DNA of 64,000 bases from an uncultured Eubacteriales bacterium (GCA_900544545.1 UQVY01000002.1:62001-126000); one strand, 5' to 3'; positions 39,487 to 47,493 are shown, counted from the first letter of the stretch. Translations and numbers: made by a program. The notes: generated from the sequence alone by a model not told the origin.

Positions 39487-41079
39487 TTATTTTTTCGGTA
39501 AAATTACGGTCATCGTCGTTCCTTTGCCAACCTCCGAGGCCGCCGAAACCGTTCCGCCCGCCATATCGACGATTCGTTTTGTAATAGCCAGTCCGAGACC
39601 GTTTCCGCCGGCGTTTTCGGGGGCTTTCGACTTATAGAATCTGTCGAAGATTTTCGGAAGAGCCTCGGGCGATATGCCGCAGCCCGAATCCCTGACTTCG
39701 AAACGGACGCTATCCGCGCCGTTTTTCAGGGAAATAACGATTTTCCCGCCTTCGGGCGTGAACTTGACGGCGTTGCTGATGAGATTTTCCCAGACGTGCG
39801 AGAGCATCGATTTGTTTGCGAATATCGTAACTTCGTCGAGATCTATGTCGAGATCCGTATTTTTCGCCGCCCACATAGGTTCGAGAGCCAGAACCGCCGT
39901 CCTGACTTGTTCGTCGAGGCTGAATTCCTCCTTTTCGAGTCCCGCGACGTTGCTGTCGAGTCTTGCGAGCTGAAGCATTTCCGTAGATAAATTGGAAAGC
40001 CTTTTCGCCTGCTCGCAGATAACCGAAAGGTATTCTCTTCTTTCCTCTTCGGTGAGGTCGGAACGTTGAAGAAGGTCCGCGTATCCCGAAATAGCCGTTA
40101 TGGGCGTCTTGTATTCGTGGGAGAGCGTCGCGACGAATTCCTTGCTTTCTTCTTCGTTCTTTTTGAGTCCTTCGGTCATCATATTGAAGGTTTTCTGAAG
40201 GGAAGCGATTTCGTCCGAGCCGTCGACGTCGATTTTGATGTCGAAATTGCCCTTCGAAACCTCCTGCATCGCATTGGAGAGCTTTTTAATCGGTCTGACC
40301 GCCCACGAAGTCGCGAAGGTATTGAAGAGGAGCGCGAGAATGAGCGTTGCACACGCAGCCATCCATATTATATCATACCAGAGTCTTCCGAGGTCGGTAG
40401 AAGACATACTGTTTATTTTTATGACGATATAAAACCCTCCGGCTTTGGCGACGGTTTTATGATGAGAACAAAGAATTCTTCCGAAGTCCAGTAAAGTCTT
40501 ATCTTTCACGGTAAGAGAAAGGGATTCCTGCGAATTCATTTCGTCGAAATCCGAATAAAAAGAGTACTGATAATCCTCCGTAAACATATTATCCGCGAGT
40601 TCGCGAACGAATTCTTCGGTTATCAGGTCTTTTCCGTAGTGCTCGCCCGCCATAGCCACGACGTCCCTAAAGCTTTGCGCATTGGCGGCTATTATTTTAT
40701 CGAAACGGACCGCAAGGTCTTCCGTTCTGAAGACGTAAACCAACATAACCATCAGAAGAATGGACAAAAGGATTACGACAAAAAACGACAGGAACAGGCG
40801 GAAATAAAAGGTTTTCGTCGTCCCTTTCAAGGCTTTTCCCGAGTCTCTTTCGCGACCGGCAAAAAACTCTCCGCACTTATCTTCGTTTTCGGCGCGTTTT
40901 CCGATGCGGAATTTTCCCGAGCTTTTTCCGTTTTCGGATTCCTTTCCCTTTTTATTTTCCTTTTTTTTGCCGAATTTCGCTTTTACTTTCGAAAATCCGC
41001 TTTTTCGGGTTTTCTTTTCTTCTTTTTCGGCGTCCGTATTCGCGTTGTTTTCCTTTTCCTCTTTTAAATCATCTTTCAT
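39487..41079 (-). CDS. Membrane sensor histidine kinase without a neighbouring response regulator
   Basis: 530 residues. The first 90 residues are extremely rich in K, E, N and R and probably disordered. TM1 lies at about 90-117, an extracytoplasmic sensor at about 118-225, TM2 at about 226-250, then a HAMP linker (VRPIKKLSNAMQEVSKGNF). The HisKA domain has the phospho-accepting His (about residue 320) in FVATLSHEYKTPITAISGY. HATPase motifs are NLISNAVKFTPEGG, DSGCGI and GGNGLGLAI. It should autophosphorylate and pass phosphate to a response regulator, but none is encoded on either side in this window. GGAG lies 10 bases before the ATG. The charged cytoplasmic N-terminus is unusual. Confidence 0.9.
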   Translation of the reverse strand: MKDDLKEEKENNANTDAEKEEKKTRKSGFSKVKAKFGKKKENKKGKESENGKSSGKFRIGKRAENEDKCGEFFAGRERDSGKALKGTTKTFYFRLFLSFFVVILLSILLMVMLVYVFRTEDLAVRFDKIIAANAQSFRDVVAMAGEHYGKDLITEEFVRELADNMFTEDYQYSFYSDFDEMNSQESLSLTVKDKTLLDFGRILCSHHKTVAKAGGFYIVIKINSMSSTDLGRLWYDIIWMAACATLILALLFNTFATSWAVRPIKKLSNAMQEVSKGNFDIKIDVDGSDEIASLQKTFNMMTEGLKKNEEESKEFVATLSHEYKTPITAISGYADLLQRSDLTEEERREYLSVICEQAKRLSNLSTEMLQLARLDSNVAGLEKEEFSLDEQVRTAVLALEPMWAAKNTDLDIDLDEVTIFANKSMLSHVWENLISNAVKFTPEGGKIVISLKNGADSVRFEVRDSGCGISPEALPKIFDRFYKSKAPENAGGNGLGLAITKRIVDMAGGTVSAASEVGKGTTMTVILPKK

Positions 41080-41288
41080 TTTATCTTTTCTCCGAATAAT
41101 CTCCGCTTTTCCGTCCCTTCCCGTCTCCGATTTCGTTTTCCTTCCGGATAATGTACCTCTCTTCCTTTAATCCTCGATTAACGACTGCAGTCTTTTGTCC
41201 CCGCGACGACTCGGTTTTTCCGTTATAAGAAAACGCTCCGAGCATTTTCGTTAAAAACGAATCTTCCGAAAGTCCTTCGTTCTCGGTT

Positions 41289-41376
41289 TTCCGCAAACAA
41301 GCAATCGATTTTCCGTAAGTAAACAATCGGACTTTCGCAAACGAGCGATCTGTTTTCCGCAAATAAAAAAAGGGAA
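41289..41376 (-). repeat. 22-bp tandem repeat, four units
   Basis: TTCCGCAA or close variants begin at 41289, 41311, 41333 (TTTCGCAA) and 41355, a period of exactly 22 bases. The array lies between the cvpA terminator and the kinase gene. The rest of 41080-41363 shows no supported gene. Confidence 0.65.
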
Positions 41377-41392
41377 ACGCAATGCGTTTCCC
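41364..41392 (-). terminator. Terminator of cvpA
   Basis: Minus-strand GGGAAACGC, loop, GCGTTTCCC followed by seven T, 15 bases past the stop codon. Confidence 0.92.
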
Positions 41393-41406
41393 GTAGCTTT
41401 TCCGTA

Positions 41407-42060
41407 TTAAGCGATAAGCGTCATCAGGAGGCTCGCAACTTCCTTGACGGGGGGAGCCGCGATGATGTTGCCGATGAAGTTGTTGTTATAGAAGAAAGAC
41501 GTAAGCGCGCTGTCTTCGATCATACTTCTTATGGGATCGAGAGCGATCGGCGGAAGTATATTCAGAACGCCGAGGATAAGGCTGAAAACGACGTAAGCGT
41601 TAACTATTCCGAAAACGCCGCCCGCGATTATGTCAACCTTTCTGAAAGTCTTCTTGTTCCGACGGAATTTCTTTATGTAGTGACCTGCAAAATGAATGCC
41701 GACGATCATAAGTACGAGCATAATCACGAAGATGATTGCCTGTAAAACGAGCTGACCGGCAAAATTAGCCACCCATTCCTGCGCGGTTATTCCGTCGGGA
41801 TTTTCCGCAAGGAACTTTGCGTTGACGAAGTTGAGAACGGGTTCGGGAAGTCTGAGACCTTTGAAGTTAGCGGCAAGCGACTTACCGAGACCGGTTTTCA
41901 TAAGAGGCGCGCCGAGAAGACTCGGCAAAACAAACAGGAAGAATATCTGAACCCAGGCAAGAAGCTGATCAAATAATCCTCTGTGGAAGCCTATTGCGAT
42001 TGCGAATACGACTATAACCAAAAACAGAATATCGAAAATCATAGCTAACCCTCCGACCAT
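41407..42060 (-). CDS. cvpA: CvpA-family membrane protein
   Basis: 217 residues with four hydrophobic helices (about 5-22, 29-48, 107-128 and 152-172) and the family-typical start FDILFLVIVVFAIAIGFHRGLFDQ. CvpA proteins are small membrane proteins needed for colicin V export and envelope stress tolerance; the mechanism is not settled. Two starts are equally served: ATG 42060 and ATG 42042 each have GGAGGGTTA directly before them, the result of an 18-base tandem duplication. A promoter lies at 42148-42153 and a GCGGG/CCCGC hairpin in the leader. Confidence 0.85.
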   Translation of the reverse strand: MVGGLAMIFDILFLVIVVFAIAIGFHRGLFDQLLAWVQIFFLFVLPSLLGAPLMKTGLGKSLAANFKGLRLPEPVLNFVNAKFLAENPDGITAQEWVANFAGQLVLQAIIFVIMLVLMIVGIHFAGHYIKKFRRNKKTFRKVDIIAGGVFGIVNAYVVFSLILGVLNILPPIALDPIRSMIEDSALTSFFYNNNFIGNIIAAPPVKEVASLLMTLIA

Positions 42061-42147
42061 AATTAACCCTCCGACTCAAATAGCGGGATAAGACCCGCAA
42101 ATCGCCTTTCGGATAAAAATGCGGATCGAAAATCGTTTACCGCTATT

Positions 42148-42153
42148 ATTGTA
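42148..42153 (-). promoter_or_regulatory. Extended -10 promoter for cvpA
   Basis: Minus-strand TGG followed by TACAAT. No convincing -35 at 17 bases. It lies 88 bases upstream of the first start codon. The gap 42154-42370 is otherwise AT-rich, with no promoter that can be assigned to the DUF1540 gene. Confidence 0.45.
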
Positions 42154-42370
42154 CCATAGTTTTTGAAAAATGTGTATCTTTTTTCGGGTGATTTTTTAAG
42201 TTTTTTTAATTTTTTTCGAAGAAATTAACAAAATCGGCTGAAATTTGCCTGAAAATTCCATTTTTTCGGCTGTGAGCCGCCCGATTTCTCCGAAAACGCG
42301 GAATACTTTCCCCGAAAAACGGAAATAATAAATCCTGTCCGCAGACAAAAGCGGTCATAAGGAGGTCACT

Positions 42371-42526
42371 ATGAGCAATCCTGCCATCAGATGCAACGTG
42401 AACGAATGCGTTCATCACTGCGAGTGTAATCAATGCACTCTCCCGTCCATAGAGGTTTCGCACGACAGACACTCTCAGGACGCTATGCAGACTCCGCATT
42501 ACTGCAGCTCCTACTGCAAGAAGTAA
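42371..42526 (+). CDS. DUF1540 cysteine-rich small protein
   Basis: 51 residues: MSNPAIRCNVNECVHHCECN, then QCTLPSIEV and a C-terminal YCSSYCKK. The seven cysteines, in the order RCxVxxCxHHCxCxxC ... CxxYC, fit the DUF1540 family, small and probably metal-binding proteins common in Clostridia. Its function is unknown. A perfect AAGGAGG lies 6 bases before the ATG and a terminator follows directly, so it is a single-gene unit. Its neighbours are unrelated. Confidence 0.88.
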   Translation: MSNPAIRCNVNECVHHCECNQCTLPSIEVSHDRHSQDAMQTPHYCSSYCKK

Positions 42527-42537
42527 TCGGTCGGAAA

Positions 42538-42564
42538 GGACTTCTCTTCGGAGAAGTCTTTTTT
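42538..42564 (+). terminator. Terminator of the DUF1540 gene
   Basis: GACTTCTC, loop TTCG, GAGAAGTC followed by six T. Confidence 0.93.
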
Positions 42565-42686
42565 CTCGCTCGAATCGACCTTTCTCTCCCCGAGTCGGGC
42601 TTTAATTCTCCTTTTTAACACCCGGAACCAGCGCGCTTAACGTCCGTAATCTTTACAAGCCCGCGGAAAAAACGAAAACCCTACGG

Positions 42687-42715
42687 TTGACAAAAGAAAA
42701 AAAGTGGTGTATCAT
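42687..42715 (+). promoter_or_regulatory. Promoter for the SLOG-family gene
   Basis: Perfect TTGACA (42687-42692), 17-base spacer, TATCAT (42710-42715). Transcription would start near 42722, leaving a leader of about 120 bases to the chosen start at 42841. Confidence 0.82.
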
Positions 42716-42840
42716 TACTCCGAATGGAACAAAGAATCGATATCTCGCCTCAAACCCCGACCGTAGAAGTTAAAAAGACTTGTGAATTACCCGCGACTTT
42801 AAAAACCCAAGGATTCGGGACGCAAAACACGGAGGAACAA

Positions 42841-43338
42841 ATGATAGTTGGAATGACCGGAGGAAGACCTAAACGGCTCCCTTGGGGGACGAACGAAAAC
42901 GATCCCCGATGCGCCCGGCTGAAACTGAAATTGGAGGAGGTCGCAATCGGACTTATCGACGAAGGCGCGACGGAATTCGTCTGCGGAATGGCTCTCGGCT
43001 GCGACACTTACTTCGCGGAAATTCTTCTTGACCTTAAAGCCCGCCGCGGAATAACGGTTATCGCCGCTCTTTCGTGCGCGGAGCAATCCTCTCCGTGGAA
43101 TCGGGCGGACAAGGACAGATTCCGTCGGATTATTTCCCGATGCGACGACTGCGTTTTCGGCGGAATAGCTCATACCGAGGGCTGCGAAAAGCGTCGTAAT
43201 CAGCTTATCGTCGATAAAAGCGACGTGCTTATCGCGGTTTACGGCGGCGCAAAGCGAAGCGGTACGGCTCAGACCATTTCTTGCGCCGAACGCAAAGGTA
43301 TTCCGATAATCGTCATAAACCCCTACGATTTCGGATAA
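42841..43338 (+). CDS. SLOG-family protein (DUF1273 / YpsA-like)
   Basis: 165 residues. GMTGGRPKRLPWG, then GMALGCDTYFAEILLDL, CAEQSSPWNRADKDR, RRNQLIVDKSDVLIAVYGG and GTAQTISCAERKGIPIIVINP follow the DUF1273 subfamily of SLOG domains. This Rossmann-like fold binds nucleotides or nucleotide-derived ligands; relatives include LOG, DprA and YpsA. YpsA affects cell division in Bacillus, but the role here is unknown. The frame is open to an ATG at 42724, two bases after the likely transcription start. ATG 42841 has GGAGG 6 bases before it, and family similarity starts there, so it was chosen. Confidence 0.82.
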   Translation: MIVGMTGGRPKRLPWGTNENDPRCARLKLKLEEVAIGLIDEGATEFVCGMALGCDTYFAEILLDLKARRGITVIAALSCAEQSSPWNRADKDRFRRIISRCDDCVFGGIAHTEGCEKRRNQLIVDKSDVLIAVYGGAKRSGTAQTISCAERKGIPIIVINPYDFG

Positions 43339-43451
43339 CTTCCGATAATTGCGGATTTTCCGCGTTTTAAGCCGCAATCGTAATTGTCCGTTTTATTTCG
43401 TCCTTCGATAATCCCGATTTTTATATTTCCGGACGATATCCGATAATCCCG

Positions 43452-43487
43452 AAACCTTGTTTTTCAATAAGGTTTTTTTATTTTTCT
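43452..43487 (+). terminator. Terminator after the SLOG-family gene
   Basis: AAACCTTGTT, loop TTTC, AATAAGGTTT (one wobble pair) followed by a T-rich tail. The stretch 43339-43451 shows no gene. Confidence 0.85.
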
Positions 43488-43565
43488 CACGATTCCGCAA
43501 AAGCCGTTTACAACGAAAGATTTCGGGCAATACTTCCCGAAAAAGAGGATTAAAGGAGATTCTTA

Positions 43566-44060
43566 GTGATAAGTCGTAGTATTTACGTAAACGAACCCGA
43601 TAATTTCCCGAAAAAGCTTCGGGAAGCCGCGGGCGAAAATCCCGTTTTTCTGTGCGTGGGCGACCCGTCCGTTCCCGAGGAATGCGTAGCTCCCTATGCG
43701 GGGACTTTGATTTCGTCGCTACCCGTTTTCTGTTACGGAACGCGTGAAAAGCCCCTTCTCCGAAGAAACGTCCCGAGCGTTCGGGAATTCGTTTCCGCCA
43801 TGCACCCGAACAGCCGCGCGGTCGTGATTTGCTCGGCGACGGGAGATTCTTCGGGCCGAGGCTGTCTTCGAATAGAAACGGGAAATCCCGACCTTCTTCC
43901 GCGAACTCCCTTCGAACTTTACGCCTTGGGCGATTTGCGGCTTATCGCGCTTTCTCCGTACTGCTGTCCCGAGCCGTTTGACGACGAAATCTCCCGAAAA
44001 ACTCAGGCAAAAGCTCTTTCCGACCTTATCGCCGACGTGATTTTTCAGACTTACGTATAA
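43566..44060 (+). CDS. Divergent YyaC-like (DUF1256) protein
   Basis: 164 residues, cytosolic by sequence. The order of elements matches YyaC, a sporulation protein related to the germination protease GPR: VFLCVGD, AGTLISSLPVFCYGT, NVPSVREFVSAM (YyaC: NLEEKLxxI), VVICSATGDSSGRGCLRI and ALGDLRLIAL. The family's signature GTDRSTGDSLGP is replaced by GDPSVPEECVAP, so the residues thought to bind metal are lost. It may be a degenerate paralogue or a regulator. It begins with GTG at 43566, 9 bases after GGAG. No promoter was found close by. It may share the secY terminator on the other strand. Confidence 0.55.
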   Translation: MISRSIYVNEPDNFPKKLREAAGENPVFLCVGDPSVPEECVAPYAGTLISSLPVFCYGTREKPLLRRNVPSVREFVSAMHPNSRAVVICSATGDSSGRGCLRIETGNPDLLPRTPFELYALGDLRLIALSPYCCPEPFDDEISRKTQAKALSDLIADVIFQTYV

Positions 44061-44067
44061 TTCCGTC

Positions 44068-44110
44068 CGTCTTTATTCTCGGCTAAATCCTCTCGTCTTT
44101 ATTCTCGGCT
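44068..44110. repeat. Short direct repeat, two copies 26 bases apart
   Basis: CGTCTTTATTCTCGGCT occurs at 44068-44084 and 44094-44110, just after the YyaC-like stop codon. Nothing else was recognised in 44061-44221. Confidence 0.6.
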
Positions 44111-44221
44111 TTTAAGCCTTCTCGGGATTTAATAACGGCTTCGATTCGTTTTAAATCCGATTTTTTCTGCGGTTTTTCGCGAATCCGAATCCTAATTCTC
44201 CTTCGGAACTTCCGTTTCGAC

Positions 44222-44255
44222 AAAAAAAACGCCTCTCCCGAAAAAGGAGAGGCAT
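44222..44255. terminator. Terminator of the S10-spc operon after secY
   Basis: Minus-strand GCCTCTCC, loop, GGGAGAGGC, then GTTTTTTTT, 24 bases past secY. The plus-strand reading also ends in a T-rich tail, so it can serve the convergent YyaC-like gene. Confidence 0.92.
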
Positions 44256-44278
44256 AATTTTTATCGATTTTTACGTTC

Positions 44279-45613
44279 TTATCTGAGGAAGCCCTTGTAG
44301 TTACGCATCATAATCTGCTGCTGAAGAGCCTTATCGAATTCGAGCGCAACGCTTACCGCAATCAGCATACTCGTCGCTCCGAAGGAGGATACGAGCAGAC
44401 CGTCGGAATTGATCGCTCCGAATACTACCGACGGGATAAGAGCCATAACTGCAAGGAACAGAGCGCCCCAAAGCGTTATTCTTTTGACTACCTTGCCGAT
44501 ATATTCCGAGGTGTTCTTACCGGGTCTGATACCGGGAATGAATCCGCCGTTCTTCTGAAGATTTTCCGCAACGTCCTTGGGATCGAAGGTAATCGAGCTG
44601 TAAAGATAAGCGAAGAAGAAGATCAGAATGGAAAGCACTATGCTGTAGAACCAACCGCCCGTGCAATTTGCGGAAATCCACTGTTCGAAACCGCTTCCCG
44701 CAAAGAAAGTCTGTGCGATGATTACGGGAAGAGACATAATGGAGAATGCGAAGATGAGCGGCATAACGCCCGACGCGTTGACCTTGATGGGGAAAGTCGT
44801 GGACTGTCCGCCGTACATTTTCTGTCCCTTCACCGATTTCGCGTACTGTATGGGAATCTTTCTTTCGCCGCCGTCAACGAAGACGATGAAGGCGTAGACG
44901 ATTACGAGTACGACGATGAATACGATAAGCTGCCAACCCTGAGCGGCAACGAAACCTTTGGAAGCGATATTGCCTATCATGGTGATGATAGCCTGTCCGC
45001 CCGAAGCGATGATACCGATGAAGATGATCATCGAGATACCGTTGGATACGCCGTATTCGGTGATTCTTTCGCCCAGCCACATAGTAAGATATGCGCCTGC
45101 GGTAAGGATAACCGTTACGAACGCGAATACCAGCCATTCGGGAAGAGCGCCCGTTCCGAAGAGATTATAGCTGAGATAATCGGTGCCGGACTGACTGGAA
45201 TAGTTCTTTAATGTTAAAAGCACGCCTACGGACTGAATTACTGCAAGAACCAGCGTAAACCACTTCGTGACCTTATTCAGTTTCTCACGTCCTTCTTCGC
45301 CTCCGTTCTTACTCCATTCCTGCCACTGCGGAATCGCAACGGTAAGGAGCTGAACGATAATGGATGCGTTGATGTAAGGGGAGATACCGATGGCGAACAG
45401 CGTTCCCTGAGAAAGAGCGCCGCCCGTGATTGCGTTCATTATGCCGAAAAGCGACATACTGTTGCCGGAAAACGCGCTTTGAAACGCGCTTACGGAAACT
45501 CCCGGAACGGGAATGTAGCAGCCTACTCTGTAAATCAGGACGAACAAGAGGGTCATCAATATTTTATTTCTGACCTCGGGGATTTTGAACGAGTTCTTCA
45601 GTGTCGTGATCAT
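44279..45613 (-). CDS. secY: Preprotein translocase subunit SecY
   Basis: 444 residues with the usual ten TM helices; the plug and pore segment MTLLFVLIYRVGCYIPVPG and the loops VDGGERKIPIQYAKSVKGQK and GIRPGKNTSEYIGKVVKRI are conserved. It forms the channel for Sec-dependent export together with SecE and SecG and would export the giant and other surface proteins of this window. It follows rplO by 6 bases. It is the last gene of the operon here; adk, map, infA, rpmJ, rpsM, rpsK, rpoA and rplQ do not follow. Confidence 0.98.
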   Translation of the reverse strand: MITTLKNSFKIPEVRNKILMTLLFVLIYRVGCYIPVPGVSVSAFQSAFSGNSMSLFGIMNAITGGALSQGTLFAIGISPYINASIIVQLLTVAIPQWQEWSKNGGEEGREKLNKVTKWFTLVLAVIQSVGVLLTLKNYSSQSGTDYLSYNLFGTGALPEWLVFAFVTVILTAGAYLTMWLGERITEYGVSNGISMIIFIGIIASGGQAIITMIGNIASKGFVAAQGWQLIVFIVVLVIVYAFIVFVDGGERKIPIQYAKSVKGQKMYGGQSTTFPIKVNASGVMPLIFAFSIMSLPVIIAQTFFAGSGFEQWISANCTGGWFYSIVLSILIFFFAYLYSSITFDPKDVAENLQKNGGFIPGIRPGKNTSEYIGKVVKRITLWGALFLAVMALIPSVVFGAINSDGLLVSSFGATSMLIAVSVALEFDKALQQQIMMRNYKGFLR

Positions 45614-45619
45614 CGGGCT

Positions 45620-46090
45620 TTACCTCTCTTCCGTTGCCTTAGCCTCGGTCAGAAGTATTGCCTGTCCGCCTGCTTTTTCGATAGCCTCGACTGCGGACCT
45701 GGAGAATTTATGAGCATAAACCTTGAGTTTTTTGGTAAGCTCGCCGTCTCCCAGCACTTTAAGACCGTAAAAGTCCTTTATGGTTACAAGACGCATTTCA
45801 ACGAGAAGTTCGGGCGTTACTTCGACACCGTTGTCGAAATTCTCGAGTGCGCCGACGTTGATTACCGCGTAGACCTTTTCCCACTTGTTATAGAAACCGC
45901 GCTTGGGCAGACGACGCGCAAGGGGCATCGTTCCGCCTTCGAATCCGGGACGAACGCCGCCGCCGCTTCTTGCCCACTGACCCTTATGACCTTTACCGCT
46001 GGTCTTGCCGAGTCCGCTGCCGATTCCGCGGCCGAGTCTCTTTGGAGCAGTTCTTGCGCCTTCAGCAGGAGCAATTGTATGAATTTTCAT
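45620..46090 (-). CDS. rplO: 50S ribosomal protein L15
   Basis: 156 residues. It has the basic Gly-rich N-terminus RLGRGIGSGLGKTSGKGHKG and a C-terminal domain ending in LTEAKATEER. L15 reaches deep into the 23S rRNA in late assembly. It lies 87 bases after rpmD, the largest gap within the operon's spc half; no hairpin stands out there. AGGATAGG-like sequence precedes the ATG. Confidence 0.97.
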   Translation of the reverse strand: MKIHTIAPAEGARTAPKRLGRGIGSGLGKTSGKGHKGQWARSGGGVRPGFEGGTMPLARRLPKRGFYNKWEKVYAVINVGALENFDNGVEVTPELLVEMRLVTIKDFYGLKVLGDGELTKKLKVYAHKFSRSAVEAIEKAGGQAILLTEAKATEER

Positions 46091-46177
46091 AAAAACCTAT
46101 CCTCCGTTTTATATTTCCGCATAGCGCGGTCGTTAAACATCCCGCTTACGCCGTGCCTTTGCGGTGGTTTTTCTGTT

Positions 46178-46438
46178 TTACTTTACTTCTTCGACCGTTA
46201 CAAGGTGTTTTACTTTGAAGAGCATGCCTTCGATTGCCTTGTTCAGCTCGAGAACGTTGCTCTGACGGATCTTATGAAGGCCCAATGCTTCCACGGTTGC
46301 TTTCTGGTCTTTGAGGCACGCGATGGTGCTTTTAACGAGGGTTACTCTGACTTTTCTGCCCGTAGATTCGTAGGGCTTGTCGCCCTTCTGAAGCTTAGCT
46401 TCCTGCGGCTTTGTTGCCTGTACTATATATCTTGCCAT
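46178..46438 (-). CDS. rpmD: 50S ribosomal protein L30, with N-terminal extension
   Basis: 86 residues, against about 60 in most bacteria. The L30 core is RKVRVTLVKSTIACLKDQKATVEALGLHKIRQSN. About 25 residues (ARYIVQATKPQEAKLQKGDKP) precede it; the start has GAGAGGTGCG before it, and no Met lies nearer the core. The extension is lysine-rich and resembles that of some other Clostridia. It follows rpsE by 10 bases. Confidence 0.93.
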   Translation of the reverse strand: MARYIVQATKPQEAKLQKGDKPYESTGRKVRVTLVKSTIACLKDQKATVEALGLHKIRQSNVLELNKAIEGMLFKVKHLVTVEEVK

Positions 46439-46448
46439 TTCGCACCTC

Positions 46449-47105
46449 TCAGCCTATGATTTCTTCGACGGTCTTGCCGCGAAGCGCAGCTACCTGTTCG
46501 ACCGTTCTGAGGCTCTTAAGTCCCTCTATGGTTGCTTTTACGCAGTTGATGGGGTTATTGGAGCCGTAGGACTTGGTAAGGATGTCCTTTATGCCTACTA
46601 CTTCGAGAACGTTTCTTACGGGACCGCCCGCGATAACTCCGGTACCTTTCGCAGCCGGCATCATAAGTACGCTGCCTCTGCCGAATTTACCGATGACTTC
46701 GTGCGGGATAGTGGTGTCGACCATAGCGATTTCGACCATATTCCTCTTGGCTGCCTGCTGAGCTTTTTCGATAGCCTGCGGAACTTCGCCTGCTTTGCCC
46801 ATTCCGACGCCGATTTTTCCTTTTCCGTCGCCGACTACTACGAGAGCCGAGAATCTCATCGTACGACCGCCCTTGACAACCTTGGTTACGCGGTTGATGG
46901 CTACCGTCTTTTTAAGCAGACCGTCGTCTACTTTCTGTTCTCTTTCTCTGCGGGGGCGTCTTTCCGGTCTTCTTTCGCCGCTGTTTTCGCCCTCTCTTCC
47001 CTGTCTGTTGCCGAATCTTCTGCCCTGCGGCCTTTCTGCCGCTGCGGGAGCTGCCGGTTGTTCTGCTGCAGGAGTTGCATTTACTACTTCTTCAACGTTT
47101 GTCAC
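46449..47105 (-). CDS. rpsE: 30S ribosomal protein S5, with long low-complexity N-terminus
   Basis: 218 residues against about 166. The first 57 residues are A/P/E-rich, then R/G/E-rich (GRRFGNRQGREGENSGERRP), and lack homology to S5. The core follows, with KTVAINRVTKVVKGGRTMRF, GKAGEVPQAIEKA and GTGVIAGGPVRNVLEVVG. S5 shapes the decoding site and mRNA channel. The AAGGGAAC site 5 bases before the ATG supports the long form. The extra part is probably disordered and solvent-exposed. Confidence 0.96.
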   Translation of the reverse strand: MTNVEEVVNATPAAEQPAAPAAAERPQGRRFGNRQGREGENSGERRPERRPRREREQKVDDGLLKKTVAINRVTKVVKGGRTMRFSALVVVGDGKGKIGVGMGKAGEVPQAIEKAQQAAKRNMVEIAMVDTTIPHEVIGKFGRGSVLMMPAAKGTGVIAGGPVRNVLEVVGIKDILTKSYGSNNPINCVKATIEGLKSLRTVEQVAALRGKTVEEIIG

Positions 47106-47117
47106 TTCTGTTCCCTC

Positions 47118-47480
47118 CTAAAACTTTAATCCGGCTTCTCTTGCGCCTTCGGCAACCGCTCTCACTCTACCCGTGTAGATGTAGCCGCCTCTGTCGAATA
47201 CGACTTCGCTGATGCCTTTGTCCATAGCTGCCTTTGCGATAGCCTTTCCTACTTCTTTAGCCGCGTCGGTTTTGTTCTTTCCTTCAACTTCGTTCTTCAT
47301 ATTGAAGCTGGAGGCGGAAGCAAGTGTGATACCCTTTACGTCGTCGATAACCTGAGCATAAATATACTTCGTGCTTCTGTAAACGTTAAGACGCGGTCTG
47401 CTTTCCGTTCCGAAAACCTTTTCGCGAACTCTTTCGTGACGGATCCTTCTGTCGGCATTCTTATCTTTTTTCGTTATCAT
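47118..47480 (-). CDS. rplR: 50S ribosomal protein L18
   Basis: 120 residues, standard length. RRIRHERVREKVFGTESRPR at the N-terminus and FDRGGYIYTGRVRAVAEGAREAGLKF at the end identify it. It binds 5S rRNA together with L5. It overlaps nothing and sits 13 bases after rplF. Confidence 0.97.
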   Translation of the reverse strand: MITKKDKNADRRIRHERVREKVFGTESRPRLNVYRSTKYIYAQVIDDVKGITLASASSFNMKNEVEGKNKTDAAKEVGKAIAKAAMDKGISEVVFDRGGYIYTGRVRAVAEGAREAGLKF

Positions 47481-47493
47481 AACTTACTCCTTA

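Noticed and set aside
41081..41362. 93-codon minus-strand frame upstream of the histidine kinase
   Set aside because: Its start would be a TTG inside the cvpA terminator, without an SD, and part of it is the 22-bp repeat array.
42724..42840. N-terminal extension of the SLOG-family protein
   Set aside because: It has no SD and lies before the start of family similarity; kept only as an alternative start in the findings.
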